From NCBI RefSeq assembly GCF_001311195.1, contig NZ_BBAJ01000010.1, positions 1 to 52,120 of the forward strand: a DNA stretch of 52,120 bases, in the 5' to 3' direction. Made by a program: the position numbers and the translations under genes. Each line of letters begins with the position of its first letter. Within the stretch, counting starts at the first letter, position 1. This DNA is from Lacticaseibacillus camelliae DSM 22697 = JCM 13995 (GTDB lineage: Bacteria > Bacillota > Bacilli > Lactobacillales > Lactobacillaceae). The notes below the pieces were generated by a model. That model was not told the origin of the DNA, did no database searches, and saw only the letters and a program-made list of their open reading frames with translations. Of the stretch, positions 1-8,432 are shown in pieces.

Positions 1-146
1 AAGGGCCCTGCGCTTCTCACGCAGTCTTCATCGCCAAACCGATCGGAAGGCTCAGCATGCCTGGTCAACCCTAAAGTTCAGGTCGGATCGCCAGGAAGTT
101 TCCGGGTGGTTCTGACGAGGTTGTTCCTTCCTCGCCCTCCCATCAT
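1..146 (-). other. Structured 5' leader or small RNA, cut by the window edge
   Basis: RNA from the promoter at 153-184 would fold several local hairpins, including a CGAGG/CCTCG stem (about 120-138) and a CTGCG/CGCAG stem (about 9-25). No start codon with a good ribosome site follows within the window. I compared it by eye with T-box, FMN, TPP, SAM, M-box, lysine and SRP/RNase P signatures and found no match. It is either a cis-regulatory leader of a gene outside the window or a free RNA. Confidence 0.35.
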
Positions 147-152
147 CCAAAG

Positions 153-184
153 ATAGTATTGCACACAATGCAAACGCTGTCAAC
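153..184 (-). promoter_or_regulatory. Promoter with operator-like palindrome, reading off the left edge
   Basis: On the minus strand TTGACA (179-184) is followed by AATACT (155-160, spacer 18) or TACTAT (153-158). The perfect inverted repeat TTGCA-N5-TGCAA (159-173) lies between the two boxes and overlaps the -10, where a repressor would act. The transcript would start near 145 and run leftwards. Boxes and palindrome are seen directly; function is inferred. Confidence 0.6.
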
Positions 185-268
185 TATTTTTTTTAAAATT
201 TTTTTTGCCATCAGCAATCCTCATCGTCCGCTATTCGCCAGCGTTGTCTCGCGGCCCCTTGACACAAC

Positions 269-313
269 AAAAGGCGTGAGCCGACCCTGCGCCTGAGTCA
301 GTTCACGCCTTTA
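269..313. terminator. Bidirectional terminator-like inverted repeat
   Basis: Perfect 10-bp arms AAAGGCGTGA and TCACGCCTTT are separated by about 23 bases, with short T tracts on both sides. No gene was found between 314 and 540. Confidence 0.6.
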
Positions 314-543
314 TTCGCACGCCAGCACCCCTCCCCGAGTTCTGTCATGCTTTAGGGGACAAAAAATGGCCATTTGTTGAAAAAGAATCATTGCCGCCTT
401 GCCGCGTTACTAATATGCAAGTCGTGCCCCGTGATACTCATCAAGTGGATTGGCCAATCACTTTTTAAAAAATTAACGCTCGTATATACAAGTCCATCGT
501 ACCCCGTTTTTCTTTTTTTTGGACAATCCCTGATCTTTGCATC

Positions 544-567
544 AAAAAGCGCTCGCGATGAGCGCCT
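544..567 (-). terminator. Terminator of folT
   Basis: On the minus strand a GCGCTC/GAGCGC stem with a five-base loop is followed by TTTTT. It lies just past the folT stop codon. Confidence 0.75.
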
Positions 568-580
568 CAGCCAATTCTTG

Positions 581-1101
581 TTAAAGTCGCGGCCGGATCC
601 GTTCGACTGCACGCAGCGCGGCGTAGGTCAACGCCGTCTGAATCGGGATCATGATCAGGTTCTTGACCGCCCGAGTCGGCAGAATCACCTGCCACTTAAA
701 CCCAGTCAGCGCCAGCCACCAGGTGCCCAGGCCAATGTTGACAAAAATCAACACGATGGTCACAGGCACAAGCACCCGCCATAGAGTGACTTTGTGATTG
801 TGGAAAAAACGCGCCGTAGATAAACGCCGCCACCGCTGCACTAATGGTGTAAAGCGGGATGTTCGGGCCCCCGGAAAGCAGCACCCCGACCTGGTCGGCC
901 ATGGCCGCGTCAACCGCCGCGACCCACGGACCAAGGTAATAGCCCATCAGCGCAGTGGCGAAAAAGCCCACCCCAAACTTCAGAAACGCAGGGCCAAACG
1001 AGAACCGCTGCAGGACGATATCCATCGCCAAAAAAAAGACCCATCAAAACGACAGTACGCGTCGCTTTCATCTTGGGGCCAGAAAAAGACAAGACTTGCA
1101 T
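581..1101 (-). CDS. folT: Folate ECF transporter S component (two frameshifts)
   Basis: Substrate-binding membrane subunit of an energy-coupling-factor importer for folate; it would dock on a shared EcfAAT module not present here. Joined across two shifts, the product is about 173 residues of nearly continuous membrane helices. Family hallmarks are MDIVLQRFSFGPAFLKFGVGF near the N-terminus, ATALMGYYLGP, and KNLIMIPIQ near the C-terminus. The ATG at 1101 has AAAGGAG nine bases upstream. Shifts lie in the A8 run at 1030-1037 and the A6 run at 804-809. It stands alone between a THF riboswitch and its own terminator, which supports folate as substrate. Family is confident; the substrate rests on motifs plus the riboswitch. 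Confidence 0.88.
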
Positions 1102-1120
1102 AGTGACAATCTCCTTTATT

Positions 1121-1230
1121 GGAGACGCCTAACGATCAGGCGAATGCGGCACCAACACCGCGGCCCACATGACCTTCGTCCACCGTTCACATTCCGTTCC
1201 GGTGGCACTTAACGCGTTGATGCCTACTCC
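1121..1230 (-). ncRNA. Tetrahydrofolate (THF) riboswitch upstream of folT
   Basis: The minus strand starts with GGAG and carries the conserved core CGCGTTAAGTG, then GGAATGTGAA, CGAAGG and CGCGGTG, and closes with CTCC, forming P1 with the 5' GGAG. These match the folT/folE THF aptamer in order and spacing. The CTCC of P1 (1121-1124) can instead pair with the folT Shine-Dalgarno sequence at 1111-1117. Confidence 0.88.
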
Positions 1231-1251
1231 TAGATTTATGGTACGAGCATA

Positions 1252-1279
1252 AGTCTAGCCTGTTTGCAGAAAAATGCAA
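1252..1279 (-). promoter_or_regulatory. Promoter of the THF riboswitch and folT
   Basis: TTGCAT (1274-1279), 16-bp spacer, TAGACT (1252-1257) on the minus strand, about 25 bases before the riboswitch. A short palindrome GTGAA-CT-TTCAC lies upstream near 1285-1296. Confidence 0.5.
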
Positions 1280-1429
1280 CAACGTGTGAACTTTCACGTG
1301 GCGGTGAGATGAGAAGACTCACACCGAACTCTTCACGCTTTCCTGCCTGCCACCAAAACACTTTTAACCGGCTCGGCGTAACATTCTTGATTGTAACCAA
1401 GCGTTACAGGCCTCCGCCCAGAGGCTAGA

Positions 1430-1458
1430 ACACCGCCTGCCCTGGCGGTGTTTTTTTT
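1430..1458 (+). terminator. Strong intrinsic terminator upstream of ansA
   Basis: ACACCGCC/GGCGGTGT stem with a six-base loop, followed by eight T on the + strand. No + strand gene precedes it. A second small hairpin, GCCTC/GAGGC, sits at 1410-1425. It may be an attenuator or the end of a small RNA. Confidence 0.8.
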
Positions 1459-1465
1459 GTTCCGG

Positions 1466-1494
1466 TTGCATTCCCACCGCCCGGCCGCTAAGCT
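1466..1494 (+). promoter_or_regulatory. Promoter of ansA
   Basis: TTGCAT (1466-1471), 17-bp spacer, TAAGCT (1489-1494), about 25 bases before the ribosome site AGGAGG at 1510-1515. Confidence 0.5.
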
Positions 1495-1521
1495 GAAACT
1501 ATCAATTCTAGGAGGCAGCTC

Positions 1522-2492
1522 ATGAAACACATTCTGGCTTTACATACCGGTGGGACGATCTCAATGACCGAAAACGCTGCCGGCGCCGTGGTCCCCAGCA
1601 CCAATAATCCCATGATGGCCGTTCCCGCCCAGCTTCAAGACATCACCGTATCCTCCGAGGAAATTTTCAACCTGCCGTCTCCGCACGTCACGCCCGAAAA
1701 AAATGCTGACCCTCAGCAAGCGCATCCGCCAGGCTGAGGTGGCTGGCATCGATGGGGTGGTCGTCACCCACGGCACCGACACGCTGGAAGAAACGGCCTT
1801 TTTTCTGGATCTGACCACGCCTTCAACGATTCCGGTTGTCGTGACCGGCGCCATGCGCTCCAGCAATGAAATCGGCGCTGATGGCAACTACAACTTTCTC
1901 AGCGCCGTGCGGGTGGCGGCAAGCGACCAGGCCCGCGGGATGGGCTGCCTAGTCGTGATGAACGATGAGATCCACACGGCGCGCTTTGTCACCAAGACTC
2001 ACACGACCAACGTGTCGACATTTCGCACGCCGTCGTTCGGTCCCATTGGCCTGGTCACTAAAAATGGCCCCCGCTTTTTTTTGAAAAACTGCTGCAAAAA
2101 GGGATGGCCCCGATCGATCACGTGGTGGCGAACGTCTATCTGCTCAAGCGTACGCCGGGATGGATGGCACCTTGTTCGACGCGCTGCCGAAAGAAACCGC
2201 TGGCCTGGTGATTGAGGCGCTGGGTGCAGGCAACCTGCCGCCTGCGACCTTGCCGGCCCTGCAGCGCTTGTTGCAACGCGGCGTGCCGGTCGTCCTCGTG
2301 TCACGCTGCTTCAACGGCATGGCCGAGGACATTTACGACTACGAAGGCGGCGGGGTGGGCCTCAAGCAGATGGGGGTCACGTTCTGTCAGGGACTGAACG
2401 GTCAAAAAGCTCGCATCAAACTGATCGTTGGCCTGTCATCGGGACTGAGCGGCCAGGCGTTGGCCGAATACGTGAATAATGCCGTCAGCTAA
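1522..2492 (+). CDS. ansA: L-asparaginase (three frameshifts)
   Basis: Hydrolyses L-asparagine to aspartate and ammonia. The N-terminus has the type-defining HTGGTIS threonine motif (residues about 8-14), and the second catalytic motif VVTHGTDTLEET follows about 80 residues in. Further family blocks are VTGAMRSSNEIGADG and the C-terminal SRCFNGMAEDIYDYEGGG. No signal peptide, so cytoplasmic. The ATG at 1522 has AGGAGG six bases upstream. The frame changes in the A7 run at 1697-1703, the T8 run at 2075-2082 and near 2146. Joined length of about 322 residues is normal. Its last 14 bases overlap the next gene, so the two are probably co-transcribed. Confidence 0.9.
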
Positions 2493-3128
2493 GGTCACAC
2501 CCTGGGCCTTGTATCAGCGGTTAGGCCAGCTACTGGGGCCTTCCGGATGGTGGCCGGCCGATTCCAAGCTCGAAATCGCGGTCGGTGCGATCTTGGTCCA
2601 AAACACCAACTGGCGCAACGTCGATCGCGGCCTGGCAAACCTGCGCGCGGCCACCAAATTTGCCCCGACTGCGCTTGCCGCACTTTCGCAGGCAGAACTG
2701 ATCCCACTGATTCGGCCCAGCGGATTTTACCAAAACAAGAGCCGCGCCTTGGTCGCCTGATGGCCTGGCTGCAAGTCCGCAACTTTGATTTGGGCGCCAT
2801 CGGACTGACCGCCCCCACTGTGTTGCGCCAGCAGCTGCTGGCTTTGCCTGGAATCGGCCAGGAGACCGCCGATGCACTGCGCCTCTACGTGTTTGACCAG
2901 CCGACCTTCATCGCAGACAACTACTCACGCAGGTTATTTGGCTGGCTTGGGGTGCCGACGAAGACCTATCAGGCGCTTTACCGCCGGCTGCCTGAAGTGG
3001 CGACCTGGGCACTGAAAGACGCCCAGGAGTTCCACGGCCTCATCGATAATTTTGGCAAAACCGTTAAGCAAAAAGAAAATTTTAATGACAGTCCGCTCGC
3101 CGGACTGAAGCTCGCACTCGCCCATTAA
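2479..3128 (+). CDS. Endonuclease III-like HhH-GPD DNA glycosylase (frameshift)
   Basis: Base-excision repair glycosylase of the Nth/MutY superfamily. Residues about 30-45 read EIAVGAILVQNTNWRNVDR, the usual start of the HhH-GPD fold. Then come SGFYQNKS, the helix-hairpin-helix LPGIGQETADALRLY, and the catalytic-Asp region TFIADNYSRRLF. The four-cysteine iron-sulfur cluster of true endonuclease III is absent, as in a known cluster-less Firmicutes subgroup. One frameshift lies at about 2741-2750; joined length is about 215 residues. It overlaps the end of ansA. The exact lesion it repairs cannot be told. Confidence 0.8.
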
Positions 3129-3173
3129 AATAGCAGCCTTCCTCACCAGTGTGTGAAGAAGGCTGCTATTTTC
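3127..3173. terminator. Bidirectional terminator
   Basis: Long stem AAAATAGCAGCCTTC/GAAGGCTGCTATTTT between the convergent glycosylase and thioesterase genes, with T tracts on both strands. Confidence 0.85.
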
Positions 3174-3193
3174 GCTCTGGCATCTTTTGTCGC

Positions 3194-3918
3194 TTATTTG
3201 GCGGCCCAGCGCAGCTTTGCCTCGGCGTTCGCCACGCCGTCGGTGGCGATAAGGTGGTAAGAGGCATCCCCTTCGCTCCGCACGGCCGAGTCAACCGTCG
3301 TCCCGTAAGCCACCTCTCGCGCGTACTTGATGTCGGCTTCGACCAGCCGGTGAGTTAACAGGAACTGTTCGCCGAGAACGTCCTCCATCCACTCCATGTA
3401 GTGCGCGTTGTTGACGTGCCCATTGCCGTCGATGTCGAAGTACCGAACGCGGTAAGGAACGGTAAGGTCAAAGTCGCCTTGCTTGGGCAGCCGGGGGAAC
3501 CGCTCAACCTTGCTGTCAAACGAAGCCCCGACCTTTTCGGCAAACTCAGGGATAATCGGGATGATCTTGCGCTTTTCCAGATCCATCATCACCCACGCGC
3601 CGCGCATCGTCACCAGCCGCTGGCCCGCATCGTCTTCGAGCCAGTACTCGCGGTAAGTCATCAGCTTGTTATAGGAGGTCGCCTCAGTGCCGGCGATCAG
3701 GTGCTCGTCGATTTTCGGCATGCGCGTGACGTCGATGTGGTACTGGGTGATCACCCAGCCAGCGCCGTGCTTGGCCAGCCCGGCAATGCCGGCATCAACT
3801 TTATCCAGCTGGTGCTCGGACACCAGCAACATGATGTTGGCCATATTGGCTAAACTCAAAGTGCCAGTTTGCGTGCCCAGGAAAAAAAAGGCACCGTCAA
3901 TTCTTCAGTGTACTTCAT
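3194..3918 (-). CDS. Acyl-ACP thioesterase (frameshift)
   Basis: Releases fatty acids from acyl carrier protein. It is a double hot-dog protein of about 240 residues. The N-terminal half carries MSLANMANIMLLVSEHQ and the second hot-dog carries DIDGNGHVNNAHYMEWMED, the Asn/His active-site region of the FatA/FatB family. The ORF is cut at 3859 by a shift in the A8 run at 3882-3889. The upstream piece MKYTEELTVPFF starts at the ATG at 3918 with AGGAGG before it. Its start codon overlaps the rsmI stop (ATGA), so it is the last gene of that operon. Confidence 0.82.
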
Positions 3919-4784
3919 TGATCCTCCTTGATGCCGTGAAACGTGTTGTAAACCTGCTGACGCTTCAACCCGTTGGCTTTCGCGACCGCCTTGATGGCGT
4001 CATTAGGGCGCAAGCCGGCGTCAATCTGTGTTTGCACCTGCGAGTCAATTGGCACCTCACTTGGGGTCGGGACCTTTTTCTCTCCCGGCGCCACGATGAT
4101 CACGAACTCGCCGCGGGCGCTGGCAGTGGCGTAATCAATCAGATCAGACAGACTGCCGCGGATGAATTCCTCGAATTTCTTGGTCAGCTCACGGGCCAGC
4201 ACCGCCTGTCGTTCGCCGAAAATCTCGCGAATGGTGGTCAGCGTTTTGGCCACGCGGTAAGGCGATTCGTAGAAAATGACCGCTTGCCGGGCTTCAGCAA
4301 GCGCCTGCAGCGCCGTCCTTTGCTCGCTGGCCTTGCGCGGTAAAAAGCCGTAGAACATGAACGGCTGCGGCTCGATGCCGCTGGCGATCAGGGCCGTCAG
4401 TGCGGCGTTGGCACCAGGCAGCGGCACCACCGGAATCTCGGCATCGATGGCCGCCTTGACCAGCTCCTTGCCAGGGTCGGAAATTGACGGCATCCCCGCG
4501 TCCGAGACCTGGGCAATCGACTCGCCTTGCTTGAGTCGCTCAAGCAGCTCGGGGATGCGGGCCTGAGTGTTGTGCTCATGAAAGCTGATCTGCTTAGTTT
4601 CAATTTCGAAGTGGTTGAGCAACTTCTGTGTGTTGCGCGTGTCCTCGGCCGCAATCAAATCAACGGCCTTCAGCGTTTTGACCGCGCGAAAGGTCATGTC
4701 GTCCAGGTTGCCGATCGGCGTCGGGACCAAGTACAAGGTGCCGGTGTCGTGGCTGGCAAAGCTGGCCATCTGCCGCGCCGCCAT
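3915..4784 (-). CDS. rsmI: 16S rRNA (cytidine-1402-2'-O)-methyltransferase
   Basis: Methylates the ribose of C1402 in the ribosomal P site using SAM. The 289 residues are the expected length for a tetrapyrrole-methylase fold. Motifs are TLYLVPTPIGNLDDMT near the N-terminus, AAEDTRNTQKLL, the SAM-loop region VSDAGMPSISDPG, and PGANAALTALIASG. Intact. The start overlaps the end of yabA by one base and the stop overlaps the thioesterase start, so translation is coupled. yabA-rsmI is a standard Firmicutes pair. Confidence 0.95.
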   Translation of the reverse strand: MAARQMASFASHDTGTLYLVPTPIGNLDDMTFRAVKTLKAVDLIAAEDTRNTQKLLNHFEIETKQISFHEHNTQARIPELLERLKQGESIAQVSDAGMPSISDPGKELVKAAIDAEIPVVPLPGANAALTALIASGIEPQPFMFYGFLPRKASEQRTALQALAEARQAVIFYESPYRVAKTLTTIREIFGERQAVLARELTKKFEEFIRGSLSDLIDYATASARGEFVIIVAPGEKKVPTPSEVPIDSQVQTQIDAGLRPNDAIKAVAKANGLKRQQVYNTFHGIKEDQ

Positions 4785-5119
4785 CAGTGTTCACCATAGA
4801 TGACGTCGAGGCAAAAGGCGCAAGGCTCGTCGTCGACTCGGCGCTGGCCGTACATATATGGGCACACGTGGAAGCCTTCGTTGTACAGACTCTCCAGGTT
4901 GGCCTTCGACTTCGTCAGCTCAGTGGCTCCGGTGGACTGGGCATGCGCCGCGTCCAATGCGGCCAGGTGCTCGCGCAGGTGTTTGTTTTCCATTTCCAGC
5001 TCGGCATTGCGCTCTAGGGCCTTAGCCACATCATTTTTGAGCCCGGTCACGCGCGTAAGCAGCCCCTGGGCGTCATGCTCAAGTTGAATGAAGTTGTCGT
5101 ACAGATCTTTTTTCTCCAC
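4784..5119 (-). CDS. yabA: Replication initiation control protein YabA
   Basis: Negative regulator of replication initiation that binds DnaA and DnaN. The 111 residues have the two parts of the family: an N-terminal coiled coil (about 1-60, rich in Leu, Glu and Lys) that tetramerises, and a C-terminal zinc-binding tip with HVCPYMYG and CAFC ligands. Intact; lies four bases after holB. Confidence 0.93.
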   Translation of the reverse strand: MEKKDLYDNFIQLEHDAQGLLTRVTGLKNDVAKALERNAELEMENKHLREHLAALDAAHAQSTGATELTKSKANLESLYNEGFHVCPYMYGQRRVDDEPCAFCLDVIYGEH

Positions 5120-5123
5120 GAAA

Positions 5124-6098
5124 TCACCCTTCTAAAAGTTGCAAAACCAAGGCCTCGACCGCCGATTGAAACGAGACGTTCTGACCCAGCCGGATCTCCG
5201 CCGTCAGCACTGCGGACAGGCCAGCGCTCAGGCGCGCGCCTGTCTGCTCGGCCAGCGCAAGAATCGCCAGGTCGTTGCCGAAGGTGCGCGGCGCCTGGAC
5301 ATGGTAATGCTGGTTCAGTGCATCCGCATAGGCAAGCCCAAGCAGTGCCAGCGTCTGCGTCTGCTCCTGCAGCGTCTTGGCCAGCGGCAACAAAGTCGTT
5401 TGAACGGCCACAAACGCGGTCGCGTCGTGTTTGCTCAGTTGGGTGACCAGCTGCAAAACAGCTGTGACCCGCTTTTCAAACTGCTCGTCGGCAACCAGCA
5501 CCTGTGCCGAATCGGTGTCGGCCGTCAGGTTAGCGGCAACGGTCGCCAGGCGTGCATCCGCCCCGGCTGCCACCAGCGCTTCCTTAACGCGAGCAGCAGG
5601 TGGCTGCGGAAAACTGATCACCTGGGCCCGCGACCGAATCGTCGGTAGCAGCTGATTTTTAGCCGCCGTCGTCAGGATGATGGTCATCCCTGGCACCGGC
5701 TCCTCATAGTACTTCAAAAGACTGTTTTCGGCGCCGGCGGTCAACTTTTCAGCGTCTTCGATCACAAACACGCGCCGGTTGCCTTCGACACCAGTCTTAC
5801 TCATTTCCTGGCGCATCGCCCGCACATCGTCGACCTTAATGCTTTTGGCGTCGGTGTTCAGCCACACCACATCGGGGTGATTGCCGGACAGCACCCGCTG
5901 ACACTCCGGACATTTGCCACATGGCTTACCCGCCTGCACGTTCTGACAAAAGAGGCGCATCGCGATCCACTGTGCGAGCGCCGCCTTTCCAGTGCCGTCA
6001 GCCCCGGCAAAAATGTACGCCGAGCTCAAGTTGCCGGCACCGATGATTTGGCTAAACTGGCGCACCAATACCGGCTGCAGGGTTTCGATCGTGTTCAT
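5124..6098 (-). CDS. holB: DNA polymerase III delta' subunit
   Basis: Clamp-loader subunit that works with DnaX and delta to load the sliding clamp. AAA+ N-terminal domain with Walker-A-like [12 protein letters not shown], a zinc-finger insert ([11 protein letters not shown]) and [17 protein letters not shown], then the lid and collar domains; 324 residues, normal length. Intact. The start overlaps the yaaQ stop as ATGA. Confidence 0.93.
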   Translation of the reverse strand: MNTIETLQPVLVRQFSQIIGAGNLSSAYIFAGADGTGKAALAQWIAMRLFCQNVQAGKPCGKCPECQRVLSGNHPDVVWLNTDAKSIKVDDVRAMRQEMSKTGVEGNRRVFVIEDAEKLTAGAENSLLKYYEEPVPGMTIILTTAAKNQLLPTIRSRAQVISFPQPPAARVKEALVAAGADARLATVAANLTADTDSAQVLVADEQFEKRVTAVLQLVTQLSKHDATAFVAVQTTLLPLAKTLQEQTQTLALLGLAYADALNQHYHVQAPRTFGNDLAILALAEQTGARLSAGLSAVLTAEIRLGQNVSFQSAVEALVLQLLEG

Positions 6099-6427
6099 CA
6101 GAACTGGTGGAACGCGTCGACAGGCAGCACGAAGACCGTCGCACCGCCGACTTGAACCTCGACGGGATACGCCATCGAGGAATCAGACGTCGCGTCCAGA
6201 TTGACCGGCGGGGTCATGAACTGCCGCCGAGTTTGCGCAGATTCCTTGATGATCTGCAGGACCTCATCCACGCGCTCGTCTTCCACCCCGATGATGAAGG
6301 TGGTGTTGCCGGACTTCAAAAAGCCGCCGGTGGAACTCAGCTTAGTCGCCCGGATGTTTGCATCGATGAACTCGCTGGACAACAGGTTCGAATCCTTATC
6401 TTGAACGATGGCCATGATCAACTTCAT
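6098..6427 (-). CDS. Cyclic-di-AMP receptor, PII-like (DarA/YaaQ)
   Basis: Small PII-like protein that binds cyclic di-AMP, a messenger for potassium, osmotic and cell-wall balance. The 109-residue product begins MKLIMAIVQDKDSN and has the ligand-binding stretch NIRATKLSSTGGFLKSGNTT. The ATG at 6427 follows a purine-rich GGGGGAAA ribosome site; the longer frame upstream is tmk sequence in another frame. It lies between tmk and holB, the standard order. Its downstream partner is not known for the family. Confidence 0.9.
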   Translation of the reverse strand: MKLIMAIVQDKDSNLLSSEFIDANIRATKLSSTGGFLKSGNTTFIIGVEDERVDEVLQIIKESAQTRRQFMTPPVNLDATSDSSMAYPVEVQVGGATVFVLPVDAFHQF

Positions 6428-6476
6428 ATGTTTTTCCCCCTGTGAGTGGCTGCCAAAATCCTGCTTTACGTCTAGT

Positions 6477-7121
6477 TTACTGCCAAGTGGCGCCCAAGTG
6501 TTCAGCCAAAATAGCGGCGCAGCGCGCAACGACCGCTTCGATGGGCTGGCTGGCATCCACGGTTTTGATCCGCGTCGGTTCCGCCTGAGCCAGGCGTAAG
6601 TACGCCGCGCGCACCCGCTGATGAAAGGCGAGGCTTTCGCGATCCAGGCGGTCGTACTGGCGCGACTGCCGGTGAGCCTGGATTCGGGCCAAGCCTGCCG
6701 CACTTTCAATGTCTAAGTACAGCGTCAACTCCGGTGCCTGGCCGTCGGTGGCGAACTGATTCATTGCCAAGACCGCCGCCTCGCCGATTTGCCGCCCGCC
6801 GCCTTGGTACGCAACAGAGGAGTCAACAAACCGGTCGCAGATCACCAAATCGCCGGCGGCCAGCGCGGGGTCGATGACCTCCACGAGGTGCTGCCGCCGC
6901 GATGCCGCGTAAAGCAGCGCCTCGGTGCGCGCGTCCATGGCGGTATTTTGGGGATCAAGGATCAGACTGCGGATCTTTTCCGAGATCTCTGCGCCACCGG
7001 GCTCACGGGTCAGCCGCACAGGCATCGCCACGTGTTTTTCAATCATAGGGATCAGCGCGTTAAGCACGCTAGTCTTTCCTGCCCCATCCGGGCCTTCAAA
7101 CGTAATGAATCTGCCTGCCAC
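6477..7121 (-). CDS. tmk: Thymidylate kinase
   Basis: Phosphorylates dTMP to dTDP for DNA synthesis. P-loop FEGPDGAGKTS near the N-terminus, the DRx motif ICDRFVDSSVAYQG, and an EPGG motif in LTREPGGAEISEKIR. The frame opens at an ATG at 7139, but that codon has no ribosome site and adds six atypical residues. I prefer the GTG at 7121, which gives the usual start (M)AGRFITFEG and has AAAGAG nine bases upstream. Intact, about 214 residues; heads tmk-yaaQ-holB-yabA-rsmI-thioesterase. Confidence 0.93.
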   Translation of the reverse strand: MAGRFITFEGPDGAGKTSVLNALIPMIEKHVAMPVRLTREPGGAEISEKIRSLILDPQNTAMDARTEALLYAASRRQHLVEVIDPALAAGDLVICDRFVDSSVAYQGGGRQIGEAAVLAMNQFATDGQAPELTLYLDIESAAGLARIQAHRQSRQYDRLDRESLAFHQRVRAAYLRLAQAEPTRIKTVDASQPIEAVVARCAAILAEHLGATWQ

Positions 7122-7202
7122 TGGTTTCAACTCTTTCATCTGTTAATGAGTCTAGTTTACTTGAAAAGCCGAGGGAATTAAACCACGACCAATCCTTCAT
7201 GC

Positions 7203-7230
7203 AAAAAAAGAACCCGGCCAAGCCGGGCCC
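7203..7230 (-). terminator. Terminator after yaaL
   Basis: CCCGGC/GCCGGG stem followed by TTCTTTTTTT on the minus strand, immediately after the yaaL stop. Confidence 0.85.
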
Positions 7231-7491
7231 TTACTGATTCTCCTCGAGGTAACGCGCCGCCATCTGCTCGACCAGCTGCCCGGAAACCCGACGCTCCCGC
7301 GCCTCCCTGTGCAGAAAGTCGAACAAGGCCGCCTGCAGATCAAGCTGAGCCTTGGTGACCTCATCGACCTCGCGAAAAGAGCCGACGAGCTTGCGCTGGC
7401 TGGCCATGCGATCGCGTACCCGGTAAATCTCTTCCATCAACTGCCGATCCGCCGCGTCCTTGATACTCGGCTTTTTTTGCCAAAAAAACAT
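7231..7491 (-). CDS. YaaL family protein (DUF2508)
   Basis: Short 86-residue, charged, mostly helical protein of the YaaL/DUF2508 family, which sits next to recR in Firmicutes. No enzyme motif and no membrane segment. The ATG at 7491 has AAGGAGG overlapping the recR stop codon, so it is translated right after recR. Function unknown. Confidence 0.85.
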   Translation of the reverse strand: MFFWQKKPSIKDAADRQLMEEIYRVRDRMASQRKLVGSFREVDEVTKAQLDLQAALFDFLHREARERRVSGQLVEQMAARYLEENQ

Positions 7492-7503
7492 GACGCCGCC
7501 TCC

Positions 7504-8101
7504 TTAAAGTTCCGTCCGGCCCTCCACGGCCTTGAGCAGGGTCATCTGGTCGGCGTACTCAATGTCCGAGCCGACTGCCAGCGTGTGCCAGGCGCGTGAC
7601 CTTGATCTTGGCCGGCTTGATCAGGCGAGCCAGGTACTGCGCGGTGGACTCGCCCTCAGGCGTGGCGTTAGTCGCCACGATGACCTCCTTGACCTCGGGG
7701 TGATCTTGAAGCCGTTTGATCAGGCTCTCGATATTCAGGTCCTCTGGCCCTTTGCCTTCGATTGGACTCAGCACCCCGTGAAGCACGTGATACAAGCCGT
7801 GGTAATCGTTGGTGCGGTCGATGCTCATCACATCCTTGGGCTGTTCAACGACTAGGATGGTGCTTTGGTCGCGGCTCTTGTCCTGGCAAATTTCACAGGG
7901 GTCATCATCGGTAATGTTGCCGCAAATGCTGCAGTAGTGAAGCTGCGTCTTGGCCGCCGTCAGCGCCGAGGCAAAACTGGCGACGTCGTCCTTGTTCATG
8001 TCGATCGTATAAAACGCCAGCCGCGTTGCGGTTTTGCTGCCGATCCCCGGCAATTTCATGTAACTGTCGATCAGTTTTTCAATCGGTTGTGGATATTGCA
8101 T
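7504..8101 (-). CDS. recR: Recombination mediator RecR (frameshift)
   Basis: Helps load RecA at gaps during recombinational repair. The order of parts is the family's: helix-hairpin-helix [15 protein letters not shown] (about 16-30), C4 zinc finger [16 protein letters not shown], then the Toprim domain ([29 protein letters not shown]). Near 7590 one base is lost; the tail [19 protein letters not shown] continues in another frame to a TAA at 7504, giving about 199 residues. Lies between ybaB and yaaL as usual. Confidence 0.93.
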
Positions 8102-8109
8102 GGTGCCTC

Positions 8110-8427
8110 CTAGCGCGGCAGACCCTGGGTGTACTTGCCCATTTTCTGCTTGGTTGCATCGTCGACCTGCTTTAGGCCTGCGTTCATCGCTTCAATGATC
8201 AGATCCTGAAGCATGTCGGGATCGTCAGGGTCGATGGCCTCGGGCTTGATTTGAATGTCTTTAAGGGTCTTGTCCCCGGCAAGGGTCACGGTCACCATGT
8301 CTGAGGCCGAAGTCGCCGTGAATTCGCTTTTGTTCAGCTCCTCCTGGGCCTGGGTCATTTCCTTTTGCAGCTTTTGCATCTGTTTCATCATGCCAGCCAT
8401 ATTGCCGCCACGCATCATATCAATCAC
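8110..8427 (-). CDS. YbaB/EbfC nucleoid-associated protein
   Basis: Small DNA-binding protein of the YbaB/EbfC family, encoded between dnaX and recR in most bacteria. The 105 residues have the family pattern: a Met/Gln/Lys-rich N-terminal helix ([15 protein letters not shown]), a beta hairpin ([15 protein letters not shown]), and a helix with [19 protein letters not shown]. Intact. Starts five bases after the dnaX stop. Confidence 0.93.
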   Translation of the reverse strand: MIDMMRGGNMAGMMKQMQKLQKEMTQAQEELNKSEFTATSASDMVTVTLAGDKTLKDIQIKPEAIDPDDPDMLQDLIIEAMNAGLKQVDDATKQKMGKYTQGLPR

Positions 8428-8432
8428 GCTTT

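Noticed and set aside
374-784. + strand reading frame of 136 codons near the left edge
   Set aside because: No ribosome site, low-complexity product, and it overlaps the real folT gene on the other strand.
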